Source: Hydrogenophaga sp. (GTDB taxonomy: Bacteria > Pseudomonadota > Gammaproteobacteria > Burkholderiales > Burkholderiaceae_C). From it: a stretch of DNA of 64,000 nucleotides. The stretch covers positions 1 to 64,000 of the forward strand of contig NZ_JAUCZG010000023.1 in NCBI RefSeq assembly GCF_030373225.1. Direction: 5' to 3'. The position numbers and the translations under genes are program-made. Below, in pieces: positions 1 to 8,854 of this stretch (position 1 is the first letter of the stretch; each line of letters opens with the position of its first letter). The notes under the pieces are model-generated. The model saw nothing but the letters and a program-made list of their open reading frames with translations. It made no database searches and was not told the DNA's origin.

Positions 1-53
1 AGGCCCAGCCCCCTCGGGGGGCAGCGACCCGCGCAGCGGTGGAGCGTGGGGGC
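1..53. repeat. GC-rich palindromic repeat, type A (partial, at window edge)
   Basis: The segment contains a CCCCCTCGGGGGG core followed by CAGCGACCCGCGCAGCG and GGAGCGTGGGGGC. The same arrangement recurs at 12041-12119 and, twice in tandem, at 53051-53211. Its orientation is the reverse of the copy that lies sense in ddlB-murC, so it probably belongs to a neighbouring gene beyond the window start. No function can be read from it. Confidence 0.75.
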
Positions 54-84
54 AACAGATCCAGCCCATGGGACAATCCCGCCC

Positions 85-2166
85 ATGCACATTCTGTTTG
101 ACGAAGCCGGCAAGTTGTTGACCGGCCGCCTCCTGTCCGAGGCTGAAAGTTCCCTGCAAGTCGAGCTCGATTCCGGCAAGCGCGTGAAGGTCAAGGCGGT
201 CAACGCGCTGCTGCGGTTTGAAAAACCCGCCCCCGCCGCCTTGATGAGCGCCGCCACCGCGCTGTCCAACGAGATGGACCTGGCCCTGGCCTACGAATTC
301 GCACCCGAAGACGAGTTCGGCTTTGCCGACCTGGCGCGCGAGTATTTCAGCAGCAGCGCCGGCACCGCCGAGCAGGTGGCGGCCCTGCTGTGCCTGCAAG
401 GCGCACCGCACTACTTTCGCCGCGCCGGCAAGGGCCGCTACAAGAAGGCGCCGGCCGACATCCTGGCCCAGGCGCTGGCCGGCATCGAGAAAAAGAAGCA
501 GGTGCAGGCGCAGATCGAGGCCTGGGCGGCCGAGCTGGCCAGCGGCAGCTGCCCCGAGCCGGTGTTGCAACAGCTCTACAAGATCCTCTTCAAGCCCGAC
601 AAGAACGCACCCGAGTACAAGGCCGTGGTCGAGGCCGCGCGCAACAGCCACACCGCACCGCTCACCCTGCTGCAAAACGCGGGCGCGATCCGCAGCGCCT
701 ACCAGTTCCACTGGCAGCGTTTCCTGTTCGACCAGTTCCCCAAGGGAACCGGCTTCCCCGCGCTGCAGGCGCCGGTGATCACCGACGAGTTGCCGCTGGC
801 CGCGGTGCAGGCGTTCTCCATCGACGACTCGCACACCACCGAAATCGACGACGCGCTCTCGCTGCAGGGCCTGGGCAGTGGTTCGGTCACGCTGGGCATC
901 CACATCGCCGCACCGGGTCTGGCGATCGCCCCCGACAGCGCCATCGACCAGGTGGCGCGCCACCGCCTGTCCACCGTCTACATGCCTGGCCACAAGATCA
1001 CCATGCTGCCCGACGAGGTGGTGCAGGCCTACACCTTGATGGCCGGACGCGACTGCCCGGCGGTCTCGCTGTACGTGACCTTTGAGGAGGCCACGCTGGC
1101 CGTCACCGACACCCGCACGGCGCTGGAGCGCGTGCCGATTGCGCTCAACCTGCGCCACGACCAGCTCGACACCGTGATCACCGAAGCCTGGCTCGCGGGC
1201 GATGCCCCGGCCGACAACGCCGCGCCCGAGATCGCTGCGCTGCAACCCACGCTGTCCTTCATCTTCACGCTGGCACGACACCTCAAGGCCCGGCGCGAGG
1301 TGGTGCGCGGCAAGCCCGAGAACTTCACCCGGCCCGACTACACCTTCCGCCTGGAAGGCAAGACCGGAGACGAACCGGTGGGCGACGAGGTGGTGGTGAT
1401 CGGCACGCGCCAGCGCGGCGCCCCGCTCGACCTGATGGTGGCCGAGGCCATGATCCTGGCCAACAGCACCTGGGGCAACTGGCTCAACGACTGCGGCGTG
1501 CCCGGCATCTACCGCAGCCAGGTCAGCATGGCGCCGGGTGTGAAGGTGCGCATGGGCACCAAGGCCCAGCCACACGCCGGCATCGGCGTCAAAAGTTACG
1601 CCTGGAGCACCTCGCCCCTGCGCCGTTATGTGGACATGGTCAACCAGTGGCAGATCATTGCCTGCGCGCGCCATGGCAAGACAGCGGCACTGGCGGCGCC
1701 CTTCAAGCCCAAGGACGCCAACCTGTTCTCCATCATCAGCGCCTTCGACGCCGCCTACACCGCCTACAACGGATTCCAGAACGGCATGGAACGGTACTGG
1801 ACGCTCAAGCACTTGCAGCAAAGCGGCACCACCGAATTCACCGCCACCCTGGTGAAGGACAACCTGGTGCGCGCCGATGCGCTGCCGCTGGTGTTGCCCG
1901 TGATGGGCGCCGAGGGCCTGCCGCGTGGCGCGCACGTTCGCATCCGGCTCGGTGAGATCGACGACATCACGCTCGACGTGCACGGCACCGTGATCGAGCG
2001 GCTGGACCTGCCGGTGGACGAGGCGGTGGACGACAGTGCGGGCGAGGACGGGGAAGACGAGGAACTGTCCGCGCCGCTGGCGCTGGCCATCGATGTCGAC
2101 GAGGCCGAAAGCACCGCAGCCGCCCAGCCGCCCGGGGACACCGACCCGGCGGGCCATTCGGCCTGA
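85..2166 (+). CDS. RNB-domain exoribonuclease (RNase II/R family)
   Basis: A 693-residue protein of the RNase II/R superfamily, 3'-5' hydrolytic exoribonucleases acting on RNA in the cytoplasm. The RNB catalytic centre is visible as SIDDSHTTEIDDALS near residues 243-257, with the acidic cluster that binds magnesium, and the conserved C-terminal block TSPLRRYVDMVNQ lies near residue 509. The last 60 residues are acidic and low in complexity. The ATG at 85 was chosen because the peptide starting MHILFD aligns with a family-like start; an in-frame GTG at 46 lies inside the repeat and is less likely. In many Burkholderiales the gene precedes a TonB-like gene, as here, 28 nt downstream. Whether it acts like RNase II or RNase R cannot be decided by eye. 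Confidence 0.9.
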   Translation: MHILFDEAGKLLTGRLLSEAESSLQVELDSGKRVKVKAVNALLRFEKPAPAALMSAATALSNEMDLALAYEFAPEDEFGFADLAREYFSSSAGTAEQVAALLCLQGAPHYFRRAGKGRYKKAPADILAQALAGIEKKKQVQAQIEAWAAELASGSCPEPVLQQLYKILFKPDKNAPEYKAVVEAARNSHTAPLTLLQNAGAIRSAYQFHWQRFLFDQFPKGTGFPALQAPVITDELPLAAVQAFSIDDSHTTEIDDALSLQGLGSGSVTLGIHIAAPGLAIAPDSAIDQVARHRLSTVYMPGHKITMLPDEVVQAYTLMAGRDCPAVSLYVTFEEATLAVTDTRTALERVPIALNLRHDQLDTVITEAWLAGDAPADNAAPEIAALQPTLSFIFTLARHLKARREVVRGKPENFTRPDYTFRLEGKTGDEPVGDEVVVIGTRQRGAPLDLMVAEAMILANSTWGNWLNDCGVPGIYRSQVSMAPGVKVRMGTKAQPHAGIGVKSYAWSTSPLRRYVDMVNQWQIIACARHGKTAALAAPFKPKDANLFSIISAFDAAYTAYNGFQNGMERYWTLKHLQQSGTTEFTATLVKDNLVRADALPLVLPVMGAEGLPRGAHVRIRLGEIDDITLDVHGTVIERLDLPVDEAVDDSAGEDGEDEELSAPLALAIDVDEAESTAAAQPPGDTDPAGHSA

Positions 2167-2194
2167 AGACACCGGCCACAACCATAATCACGGC

Positions 2195-3064
2195 GTGAAG
2201 ACCACCTTCCTCGCGTTCCTGAAAGGCCTGAGCACGCTGCAGCTGGCGCTGGGCATCTCCATCGCGCTGCACGCCGCCGTGCTCACTGTGCGCTTCGTCA
2301 ACCCCGAAGGTTTCAACCGGGCGTTCCAGGACACACCCCTCGAGGTGATCCTGGTGAACGCGCGCAGCAACGAGAAGCCGGAAAAGGCCACCGCCATCGC
2401 GCAGGCATCGCTGGCGGGCGGCGGTGATGCGGTGCGCGGCCGATCCACCTCGCCGCTGCCACCCACCACGGTGGCCCGGGTGGGTGACACACCGGAAGAA
2501 GACGAACGCCGGATCGAGGCACTGCGCGAACAGCAGAACCAGTTGCTGGCGCAGGTGCGGCGCGAACTTGCCAGGATGCCGGCGCCCGACACAGAGGCCG
2601 TGAACCCGAGCCGAGAGATGGTGGAGCGGGAAGAAAAGCGCAAGGCCCTGGTGAAGATCCTGGCCGAGATCGAGCGGCGCATCAACGAGGAAAGCGCACG
2701 GCCGAAGAAGCGCTACATCAGCCCGGCCACCCGCGAGGCGGTGTACGCGATCTACTACGACGAACTGCGTCGCAAGATCGAAGACCGCGGCACCACCAAC
2801 TTCCCCGAGGCCGCAGGGCGCAAGCTCTACGGCGAGCTCACCATGATCATCACGGTCAACCACACCGGTGGCGTGCTCGACACCGAGATCGTGCAGACAT
2901 CGGGCAACAACCTGCTCGATCGTCGCGCCCAGGCCATCGTGCGCAGCCTGGCCTTCGGCCAGTTCAACGATGCCATGCGCCGCCAGGCCGACCAGATCGT
3001 GGTGGTCTCGCGTTTCCGCTTCACGCGTGACGAGACGCTGCAGACGCAGTTGTCTGGCCAGTAG
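2195..3064 (+). CDS. TonB-like energy transducer / periplasmic TonB C-terminal domain protein
   Basis: A 289-residue protein starting at GTG 2195 (KTTFLAFLKG), because the sequence upstream overlaps the ribonuclease gene. One membrane segment lies near residues 14-32, followed by a charged, coiled-coil-prone middle (KALVKILAEIERRINEE) and a C-terminal TonB-like domain (about 200-280) with KLYGELTMIITVNHTGG. TonB proteins couple the inner-membrane proton gradient to outer-membrane transport. No exbB or exbD lies nearby, and the protein lacks an obvious Pro-Glu/Pro-Lys spacer, so it may do another envelope job. The stop is directly followed by the mtgA start at 3065, so the two genes form an operon with mtgA. 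Confidence 0.8.
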   Translation: MKTTFLAFLKGLSTLQLALGISIALHAAVLTVRFVNPEGFNRAFQDTPLEVILVNARSNEKPEKATAIAQASLAGGGDAVRGRSTSPLPPTTVARVGDTPEEDERRIEALREQQNQLLAQVRRELARMPAPDTEAVNPSREMVEREEKRKALVKILAEIERRINEESARPKKRYISPATREAVYAIYYDELRRKIEDRGTTNFPEAAGRKLYGELTMIITVNHTGGVLDTEIVQTSGNNLLDRRAQAIVRSLAFGQFNDAMRRQADQIVVVSRFRFTRDETLQTQLSGQ

Positions 3065-3811
3065 ATGAGGTCGTTCGGGCGCTGGTTGTTGTGGATCGTC
3101 CTGGCCGGGGTGGCGCTGCAACTGTTCTTTGTCCTGCGCATCGCTGCCATGGTGGTGATCGACCCGACCAGCACCGCCTTCATGCGCTCGGAGGCCTGGC
3201 GCGTCGGCAAGGAAAGCACGACCACCGACAAGCGCTGGCGCTGGTCCCATCAATGGGTGGCGGGCGACCAGATCAGCCCGAACCTCAAGCGCGCGGTGAT
3301 CGCCTCGGAGGACGCGGGTTTCCTGGAGCACGGCGGGGTCGACTGGGATGCCATCGAGACCGCGTGGCAGAAGAACGAAAAGCGCCAGCAGCAGGCCGAC
3401 AAGCGCGCCGCCGCCCGGCCCGACAGGCCGGTGCGCGAACCCAAGGTCGTCGGCGGCTCCACCATCACCCAGCAACTGGCCAAGAACCTGCTGCTCTCTG
3501 GCGAACGGCAGTTTCTGCGCAAGGGCCAGGAACTCGTGCTGGCGCTGGCGCTGGAGGCGCTGCTGAGCAAGGAGCGCATCCTCGAGATCTACCTCAACAG
3601 CGTGGAATGGGGCGAGGGCGTGTTCGGCGCCGAGGCCGCCGCTCAGCGCTACTTCAGGAAACCCGCCAGCAAGCTCAGCGCCTCGGAGGCCGCGCGACTG
3701 GCGGTGATGCTGCCCTCGCCCAAGTTCTTCGAAACGCGCCAGGGATCGGCCTACCTGGCGCGGCGCACCGGCACCATCGTCGCCCGCATGGGTGATGTGC
3801 GCATTCCATGA
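3065..3811 (+). CDS. mtgA: monofunctional biosynthetic peptidoglycan transglycosylase
   Basis: The 248-residue protein polymerises lipid II into glycan strands in the periplasm (GT51 family). A membrane anchor covers about residues 7-30. The catalytic motif IASEDAGFLEHGG places the catalytic Glu near residue 82, and the second motif GSTITQQLAKN is at 131-141; both are diagnostic of GT51. No transpeptidase domain follows, so it is the monofunctional form. An insertion rich in Lys, Arg, Gln and Ala (about 101-127) sits between the two motifs. The stop overlaps the start of the downstream acyltransferase by 4 nt (ATGA at 3808), suggesting translational coupling. Confidence 0.95.
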   Translation: MRSFGRWLLWIVLAGVALQLFFVLRIAAMVVIDPTSTAFMRSEAWRVGKESTTTDKRWRWSHQWVAGDQISPNLKRAVIASEDAGFLEHGGVDWDAIETAWQKNEKRQQQADKRAAARPDRPVREPKVVGGSTITQQLAKNLLLSGERQFLRKGQELVLALALEALLSKERILEIYLNSVEWGEGVFGAEAAAQRYFRKPASKLSASEAARLAVMLPSPKFFETRQGSAYLARRTGTIVARMGDVRIP

Positions 3812-4425
3812 ACATTCGCGCCAGCGCCATGAGCGTGTTCCTGCTCGCCCTGGTGCGTCTGCTCACCGGTGCGCAGGCGCGCTGGCACGGCTGCCCGCCC
3901 AAGGCCGAACAACGCATCTACTTCGCCAACCACCAGAGCCACGCCGACCTGGTGCTGATCTGGGCCGCGCTGCCGCAAGAGCTGCGCAGCATCACGCGCC
4001 CGATCGCCGCCAGGGACTACTGGACGGCATCGAACTTCAAGCGCTGGATCACCACCGAGGTCTTCAATGCGGTCTACGTGGAGCGCGAGCGCAAGGGTGA
4101 CGAAGATCCGCTGCAGCCGCTGATCAACGCACTCGAGAGCGGCGACTCGCTGATCCTGTTTCCCGAAGGCACGCGCGGCTTTGAGGAAGATCCGCAGCCC
4201 TTCAAGTCGGGCCTGTACAACCTGGCCCGGCGTTTTCCCGGCGTGGTGCTGGTGCCGGCCTGGATCCACAACGTGCAGCGCGTGATGCCCAAGGGCGAAG
4301 TGGTGCCGGTGCCGGTGCTGTGTTCGGTGACCTTTGGTGAACCGGTGGCGCTCGGGGCCGAGGAACCCCGCGCCGACTTTTTGAAACGCGCTCGCGAAGC
4401 CGTCATGGCGCTGAGGGAAGTCTGA
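3808..4425 (+). CDS. plsC: 1-acyl-sn-glycerol-3-phosphate acyltransferase (PlsC-like)
   Basis: A 205-residue acyltransferase that would convert lysophosphatidate to phosphatidate. The HX4D catalytic motif is present in NHQSHAD at residues 41-47, and the substrate-binding motif FPEGTR at 118-123. The protein is slightly short for the family and has only a weak N-terminal hydrophobic stretch (FLLALVRLL). It is followed by two repeat mini-ORFs and then a CdsA-like enzyme, so phosphatidate production and its activation to CDP-diacylglycerol appear to be encoded side by side. The family is certain; the exact acceptor is inferred. Confidence 0.88.
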   Translation: MNIRASAMSVFLLALVRLLTGAQARWHGCPPKAEQRIYFANHQSHADLVLIWAALPQELRSITRPIAARDYWTASNFKRWITTEVFNAVYVERERKGDEDPLQPLINALESGDSLILFPEGTRGFEEDPQPFKSGLYNLARRFPGVVLVPAWIHNVQRVMPKGEVVPVPVLCSVTFGEPVALGAEEPRADFLKRAREAVMALREV

Positions 4426-4428
4426 AAC

Positions 4429-4515
4429 ATGAGCCCCCACCCTCGTCACTTCGTGACCTCGCTGCCCCCCAGGGGGGCACAGACCGCCCTTGGGGCGGCC
4501 CGGCGGGCGGTCTGA
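4429..4515 (+). CDS. repeat-encoded mini-ORF bridging plsC to the next mini-ORF (28 aa)
   Basis: The open frame begins with MSPHPRHF and lies wholly inside the first 89-bp repeat. Its ATG starts 3 nt after the plsC stop and its TGA ends 2 nt before the next mini-ORF start. There is no Shine-Dalgarno of its own, so translation would depend on ribosomes arriving from plsC. It may have no peptide function; the value may lie in carrying ribosomes through the repeat. Confidence 0.35.
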   Translation: MSPHPRHFVTSLPPRGAQTALGAARRAV

Positions 4516-4517
4516 AC

Positions 4518-4604
4518 ATGAGCCCCCATCTTCGTCACTTCGTGACCTCGCTGCCCCCCAGGGGGGCACAGACCGCCCTTGGGGCGGCCCGGCGGGCGGT
4601 CTGA
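4518..4604 (+). CDS. repeat-encoded mini-ORF bridging to cdsA (28 aa)
   Basis: Second copy of the mini-ORF, beginning MSPHLRHF, with one amino-acid change in the visible start. Its TGA stop shares one base with the cdsA ATG (TGATG at 4602-4606). The frame is kept open in both copies despite nucleotide differences. Peptide production is unproven. Confidence 0.35.
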   Translation: MSPHLRHFVTSLPPRGAQTALGAARRAV

Positions 4605-5593
4605 TGGGCTCCTTCCTGCGCAGCCTCACCGGCGAACAACAGGTCAGCCTGTTGTTCGTGCTGCTGTTCGGCCTGCTGTTCATTGCCAGCGGCCTGAGCG
4701 TGCTGCTCTCGGTGCGTGAACGGCGTGCCGGTGAAGACGAATCCGGCGAACGCGCACTGAGACTGCGTGACAACCAGGCGCTGCTGCGCAGCTCGTGGGG
4801 CATGGCGCTGGTGTTCTGGATCGGCTGGGCCATGGGCGAAGGGGTGGCCATCGTGCTGTTCGGCTTCGTGTCCTTTTTCATCCTGCGCGAATTCATCAGC
4901 CTCTCGCCCACTCGGCGCGGCGACCACCGCAGCCTGGTGCTGGCCTTCTTTGTCGTGCTGCCACTGCAATATGCGCTGGTCTGGAACGAACACTTCAACC
5001 TCTTCACCGTGTTCATCCCGGTGTATGTGTTCCTCGCCATTCCCGTGGTCAGTGCGCTGGGCAACGACCCACAGCGGTTCCTGGAGCGCAACGCCAAGCT
5101 GCAGTGGGGCATCATGGTCTGCGTCTACGGCATGAGCCATGTGCCCGCCTTGCTGTTGCTGAACTTTCCCGGCTTCGCCGGCCGCACCGCCTTCCTGGTG
5201 TTCTTTCTGGTGCTGGTGGTGCAGACCTGCATGCTGGTGCAGCACCTGGCCGCACGCCGCCTGGGCACGCCGGTGGCGCCCGCCATCAGCGGGAGTTTTC
5301 ACTGGCGCAGCTGGGCCATGGGCCTGGCGGCCGGCGGCCTGCTCGGTGCGCTGCTCGCCGGCCTCACCCCCTTCAATCCACTGCCGGCTCTTGCCATGGC
5401 GCTGGTGGCCTGTGTGGCCGGGTCGCTGGGCCACCTGGTCATGAAAGCCATCAAGCGCGACCGCGGCGTGACCCACTGGGGCTCTGCGGGCCGCTCCACC
5501 ACAGGCGCCAGCGGCCTGCTCGACCGCGTGGACGCGCTGTGTTTCGCCGCGCCGGTGTTCTTCCACTCGGTGCGCTGGACCTTCGACCTATGA
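4604..5593 (+). CDS. cdsA: phosphatidate cytidylyltransferase (CdsA-like), multi-pass membrane protein
   Basis: A 329-residue membrane protein with about eight hydrophobic segments. The C-terminal segment from residue 284, [10 protein letters not shown] followed by [14 protein letters not shown], matches the family signature in which the closing Asp-Arg-x-Asp residues (about 307-310) bind metal and CTP. The enzyme makes CDP-diacylglycerol from phosphatidate and CTP, the branch point for phospholipid synthesis. The ATG at 4604 is chosen because it directly joins the preceding mini-ORF stop. The stop overlaps the ruvC start by 4 nt. A second cdsA is expected elsewhere in the genome near the lpx/bam genes, so this may be a paralogue. 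Confidence 0.85.
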   Translation: MGSFLRSLTGEQQVSLLFVLLFGLLFIASGLSVLLSVRERRAGEDESGERALRLRDNQALLRSSWGMALVFWIGWAMGEGVAIVLFGFVSFFILREFISLSPTRRGDHRSLVLAFFVVLPLQYALVWNEHFNLFTVFIPVYVFLAIPVVSALGNDPQRFLERNAKLQWGIMVCVYGMSHVPALLLLNFPGFAGRTAFLVFFLVLVVQTCMLVQHLAARRLGTPVAPAISGSFHWRSWAMGLAAGGLLGALLAGLTPFNPLPALAMALVACVAGSLGHLVMKAIKRDRGVTHWGSAGRSTTGASGLLDRVDALCFAAPVFFHSVRWTFDL

Positions 5594-6138
5594 GAATTCT
5601 CGGCATCGACCCCGGCCTTCAGTGCACCGGCTTCGGCGTGATCGACACCGATGGCGCGAACCTGCACTACGTGGCCAGCGGCACCATCCAGACCAGTCCG
5701 AAGGACGGCGCGCTGCTGCCCGCGCGGCTGAAGATCCTGTTCGACGGCATCACCGAGGTGGTGGCGCGCTACCAGCCCGAGGTCTCGGCGTGCGAGATCG
5801 TGTTCGTCAACGTCAACCCGCAAGCCACCCTGCTGCTGGGCCAGGCGCGCGGCGCCTGCCTTACCGCCCTGGTAGCCAACCACCTGCCGGTGGCCGAGTA
5901 CACCGCGCTGCAACTCAAGAAAGCGGTGGTCGGCTACGGCAAGGCCGCCAAGCCGCAGGTGCAGGAGATGGTCAGGCGCCTGTTGAAACTGCCCGGCCTG
6001 CCGGGCAAGGACGCGGCCGACGCGCTGGGGCTGGCGATCACGCACGCACAAGTCAGCCGCACCCTGCAGGCGATCAACCAGGTGTCGCCGTTGCAGGCAC
6101 GCTCCAGCGCCTCTTACAAGGCCGGCAGGATCTACTGA
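5590..6138 (+). CDS. ruvC: Holliday junction endodeoxyribonuclease RuvC
   Basis: The 182-residue protein resolves Holliday junctions with RuvA and RuvB in recombinational repair. The four acidic active-site residues can be placed: Asp7 in [12 protein letters not shown], Glu69 in SACEIVFVN, and Asp141 and Asp144 in [14 protein letters not shown], matching the spacing of the Escherichia coli enzyme. The start ATG overlaps the cdsA stop (ATGA). ruvA and ruvB are not adjacent here. The next 107 bases (6139-6245) hold no recognisable feature. Confidence 0.96.
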   Translation: MRILGIDPGLQCTGFGVIDTDGANLHYVASGTIQTSPKDGALLPARLKILFDGITEVVARYQPEVSACEIVFVNVNPQATLLLGQARGACLTALVANHLPVAEYTALQLKKAVVGYGKAAKPQVQEMVRRLLKLPGLPGKDAADALGLAITHAQVSRTLQAINQVSPLQARSSASYKAGRIY

Positions 6139-6245
6139 GCACGGGGCGTCGGGCAGGGCCGGTGGACTGGGCACCGTTGGCCGGCGCCCGCGCGCTGCGC
6201 CCGGCAGGGACAGGCGAGCCCGCCTGAGGTTCGTGCGTCAGGGGT

Positions 6246-6422
6246 TCAGAGCAGGCGTTCGAGCACCAGCACCGCAAAAAATCCCAGTGCAGCGATCACC
6301 GTCCACTTCAGGATGACCACGCCCCAGGTGCGGAAGTGGGCCTGACCGGTGCCGACGTAGAACGCAAAACACACACCGGCGGCGATCAGCAACAACAGGA
6401 CGGTCCAGCGAAACAGCAGCAT
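6246..6422 (-). CDS. small membrane protein downstream of lpxC (58 aa)
   Basis: An ORF too short for routine listing: MLLFRWTVLLLLIAAGVCF, then a polar link (YVGTGQAHFRTWG), then VVILKWTVIAALGFFAVLVL and ERLL. It predicts two transmembrane helices with a short loop. It starts 8 nt after the lpxC stop, so it would be the last gene of the dcw transcript. Codon use looks coding and the frame is uninterrupted. Function is unknown. Confidence 0.65.
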   Translation of the reverse strand: MLLFRWTVLLLLIAAGVCFAFYVGTGQAHFRTWGVVILKWTVIAALGFFAVLVLERLL

Positions 6423-6430
6423 GGGTCAGG

Positions 6431-7354
6431 TCACCAGGCCGGCGCGAGCTGGGTGAAGCCGGCCGGGGCATCCCGCTCCTGCTCGAAGCTCACGATCTCC
6501 CAGGCGTCGGTGCGCTCCAGCAGGGCGCGCAGCAGCTGGTTGTTCATCGCGTGGCCGCTGCGAAACGCGCTGTAGGCGGCCAGCAGCGGTTTGCCCACGA
6601 TGTACAGGTCGCCCATGGCATCGAGGATCTTGTGCTTGACGAACTCGTCCTGGTACCGGAGGCCGTCGGCGTTGAGCACCTTCACGTCGTCCATCACGAT
6701 GGCATTGTCCAGTCCGCCACCGAGCGCCAGGCCGTGCGAGCGCATCGCTTCCACGTCCTTGGTGAAACCGAAGGTGCGTGCACGCGCGATCTCGCGGGCG
6801 TACTGGCCGCCACCGAAGTCGAACTCCACGCGCTGGCCGGTGGAGTTCACGGCCGGGTGGTCGAACTCGATCTCGAAGGCGAGCTTGTAGCCATGAAACG
6901 GGTCGAGTCGCGCCCACTTCACGTTCCTGCCCTCGCCTTCACGCACTTCCACAGGCCTGGTGACACGAATGAAGCGCTTGGGCACCTTCTGCATGACGAT
7001 GCCGGCGCTTTGCAGCAGGTACACGAACGAGGCCGAAGAGCCATCGAGGATGGGCACTTCTTCTGCGGTGATGTCGACGCAGAGGTTGTCCAGGCCCAGG
7101 CCGGCGCAGGCGCTCATCAGGTGCTCGATGGTGTGCACCTTGACGTTGCCATTGGAAATGGTGGAGGCCAGCCGCGTGTCGGTCACGGCCAGGGCATTGA
7201 CCGCAATCTCCACCGGCTCGGGCAGATCCACGCGCCGGAACACGATGCCGGTGTCGGGCGGGGCCGGGCGCAAGGTGAGCTCCACCCGCTGACCGCTGTG
7301 CAGACCGACACCCACCGCTTTGGTCAGGGATTTGAGGGTGCGTTGCGCGAGCAT
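6431..7354 (-). CDS. lpxC: UDP-3-O-acyl-N-acetylglucosamine deacetylase
   Basis: LpxC performs the committed step of lipid A synthesis, zinc-dependent deacetylation in the cytoplasm. The 307-residue protein shows the metal ligands His78 in HTIEH (74-78), His241 and Asp245 in [10 protein letters not shown], and the general acid-base His268 in [10 protein letters not shown], each within a few positions of the E. coli numbering. It is the usual last gene of the dcw cluster in proteobacteria. It is separated from ftsZ by 224 bp of repeats. LpxC levels are usually set by proteolysis, which sequence cannot show. Confidence 0.97.
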   Translation of the reverse strand: MLAQRTLKSLTKAVGVGLHSGQRVELTLRPAPPDTGIVFRRVDLPEPVEIAVNALAVTDTRLASTISNGNVKVHTIEHLMSACAGLGLDNLCVDITAEEVPILDGSSASFVYLLQSAGIVMQKVPKRFIRVTRPVEVREGEGRNVKWARLDPFHGYKLAFEIEFDHPAVNSTGQRVEFDFGGGQYAREIARARTFGFTKDVEAMRSHGLALGGGLDNAIVMDDVKVLNADGLRYQDEFVKHKILDAMGDLYIVGKPLLAAYSAFRSGHAMNNQLLRALLERTDAWEIVSFEQERDAPAGFTQLAPAW

Positions 7355-7363
7355 AAAAACATT

Positions 7364-7486
7364 TTAGTTCCCCCCTGCGCGGCTGCGCCGCTTCCCCCCT
7401 GAGGGGGGACGATGCCTGTGGCCCGGCAAAGCCGGTTCCACGGCATCCCTGAAACAAGACACGAACGCCGGAGGACGTGACTTCAT
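7364..7486 (-). CDS. repeat-encoded mini-ORF upstream of lpxC (40 aa)
   Basis: Open frame beginning MKSRPPAFVS through a type C repeat; it stops with TAA 9 nt before the lpxC ATG. Unlike the other mini-ORFs it does not overlap the upstream stop (ftsZ stop is 93 nt away) and it may be chance. Confidence 0.2.
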   Translation of the reverse strand: MKSRPPAFVSCFRDAVEPALPGHRHRPPSGGKRRSRAGGN

Positions 7487-7578
7487 CCCAGGGGAGCCGC
7501 GGGACTGGCTTCGCCAGACCGCAGGCTCCGTCCCCCCCTCGGGGGGGGAAGCGCCGTCAGGCGCGCAGGGGGGGCCCC
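7364..7578. repeat. GC-rich palindromic repeats between ftsZ and lpxC (type C and a second inverted unit)
   Basis: Two units fill the intergenic region. 7364-7460 has CCCCCCTGAGGGGGG and GGCCCGGCAAAGCCGG, the same elements as the livH-livM repeat at 59477-59564. 7490-7578 has CTGGCTTCGCCAG and a CCCCCCCTCGGGGGGGG palindrome near the ftsZ stop, which could also act as a transcription or RNA-stability hairpin. Confidence 0.85.
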
Positions 7579-8787
7579 TCAATCCGCCTGCTTGCGCAGG
7601 AAGGCGGGGATCTCGAAGTCGTCCATGCCGCCCGACGCCAATGCGTCCACCTTGGCCGCGGCCTGGGTGCGGTTGGTGCGCCACACGCTGGGCACGGCCA
7701 TGGAGTTGTAGTCGGGCTGGGAAGCGCCCGGGCCACCGACAGCGGCGTTGACGGTGGGCACGTTGAACGGCACGTTGTCGGTGCCGGTGCGCAGCACCTG
7801 CAGCGGCGGGGCGGTGCGGCGCACGCCCTGGCGCGACAGGCCGGTGGCCACCACGGTCACGCGCATCTCGTCACCCAGGCTGTCGTCGTAGGCCGCACCG
7901 TAGATCACATGCGCTTCCGACGAGGCATAGGCGCGGATGGTGTTCATCGCGAGCTTGGATTCGGACAGCTTGAGCGAGCCCTTGGCCGCGGTGACCAGCA
8001 CCAGCACGCCCTTGGCGCCCGAGAGGTCGATGCCTTCCAGCAGCGGGCAGGCCACGGCCTGCTCGGCGGCGATGCGTGCACGGTCGGGACCGGCGGCCAC
8101 GGCCGTGCCCATCATGGCCTTGCCGGGCTCACCCATCACGGTGCGCACGTCTTCGAAGTCGACGTTCACATTGCCGTACTCGTTGATGATCTCGGCGATG
8201 CCCCCCACGGCGTTTTTCAGCACATCGTTGGCGTGGGCAAAGGCCTCGTCCTGCGTCACATCGTCACCCAGCACTTCGAGCAGCTTTTCGTTGAGCACCA
8301 CGATCAGCGAGTCCACGTTGGCCTCGAGTTCGGCCAGACCGTGGTCGGCATTGGTCATGCGACGGCCACCTTCCCAGTCGAACGGCTTGGTGACCACGCC
8401 CACGGTGAGGATGCCCATCTCCTTGGCCACGCGCGCGATCACGGGCGCCGCACCGGTGCCGGTGCCGCCGCCCATGCCGGCGGTGATGAACAGCATGTGG
8501 GCGCCTGCGATGGCTTCGCGGATCGAGTCCACCGCCACTTCGGCAGCGTCGCGGCCCTTGTCGGGTTTGCTGCCGGCGCCCAGGCCGGTGGTGCCGAGCT
8601 GGATGGTCTTGTGGGCTGCGCTGCGCGAGAGCGACTGCGCATCGGTGTTGGCGCAGATGAACTCCACGCCCTGCACGCTGCGCGCGATCATGTGTTCGAC
8701 CGCGTTGCCGCCGCCGCCGCCCACGCCGATCACCTTGATCTGGGTGCCCAGGTTGAATTCTTCGACTTCAATCATTTCGATGCTCAT
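7579..8787 (-). CDS. ftsZ: cell division protein FtsZ
   Basis: FtsZ is the tubulin-like GTPase that forms the division ring. In the 402-residue protein the nucleotide-binding glycines (GVGGGGGNAV) are at 21-30 and the tubulin signature GGGTGTG at 106-112. The C-terminal conserved peptide DDFEIPAFLRKQ, which binds FtsA and other partners, ends the protein. A strong Shine-Dalgarno (AAGGAG, 6 nt before the ATG) marks the start at 8787. This independent ribosome site explains how FtsZ can be made in excess of FtsA, from which it is separated by a repeat. Confidence 0.98.
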   Translation of the reverse strand: MSIEMIEVEEFNLGTQIKVIGVGGGGGNAVEHMIARSVQGVEFICANTDAQSLSRSAAHKTIQLGTTGLGAGSKPDKGRDAAEVAVDSIREAIAGAHMLFITAGMGGGTGTGAAPVIARVAKEMGILTVGVVTKPFDWEGGRRMTNADHGLAELEANVDSLIVVLNEKLLEVLGDDVTQDEAFAHANDVLKNAVGGIAEIINEYGNVNVDFEDVRTVMGEPGKAMMGTAVAAGPDRARIAAEQAVACPLLEGIDLSGAKGVLVLVTAAKGSLKLSESKLAMNTIRAYASSEAHVIYGAAYDDSLGDEMRVTVVATGLSRQGVRRTAPPLQVLRTGTDNVPFNVPTVNAAVGGPGASQPDYNSMAVPSVWRTNRTQAAAKVDALASGGMDDFEIPAFLRKQAD

Positions 8788-8854
8788 GGTCTGCTCCTTG
8801 TGTGCCCGCTGGGGGGCGCTGGTGATTCAAAAACGTCTCGGATTCGGGTCGGGG

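Larger units (their letters stand above)
4427..4604 (+). repeat. two perfect-register tandem copies of an 89-bp palindromic repeat, type A
   Basis: Copy one is 4427-4515 and copy two 4516-4604; they differ at only a few bases (CACCCTC against CATCTTC). Each contains ATGAGCCCCCA, a CTGCCCCCCAGGGGGGCA palindrome and a CCGCCC...GGGCGG stem. The last base of copy two is the A of the cdsA start codon. Confidence 0.95.

Noticed and set aside
4427-4604. CRISPR-like direct repeat
   Set aside because: Only two adjacent copies of 89 bp without spacers, and no cas genes.
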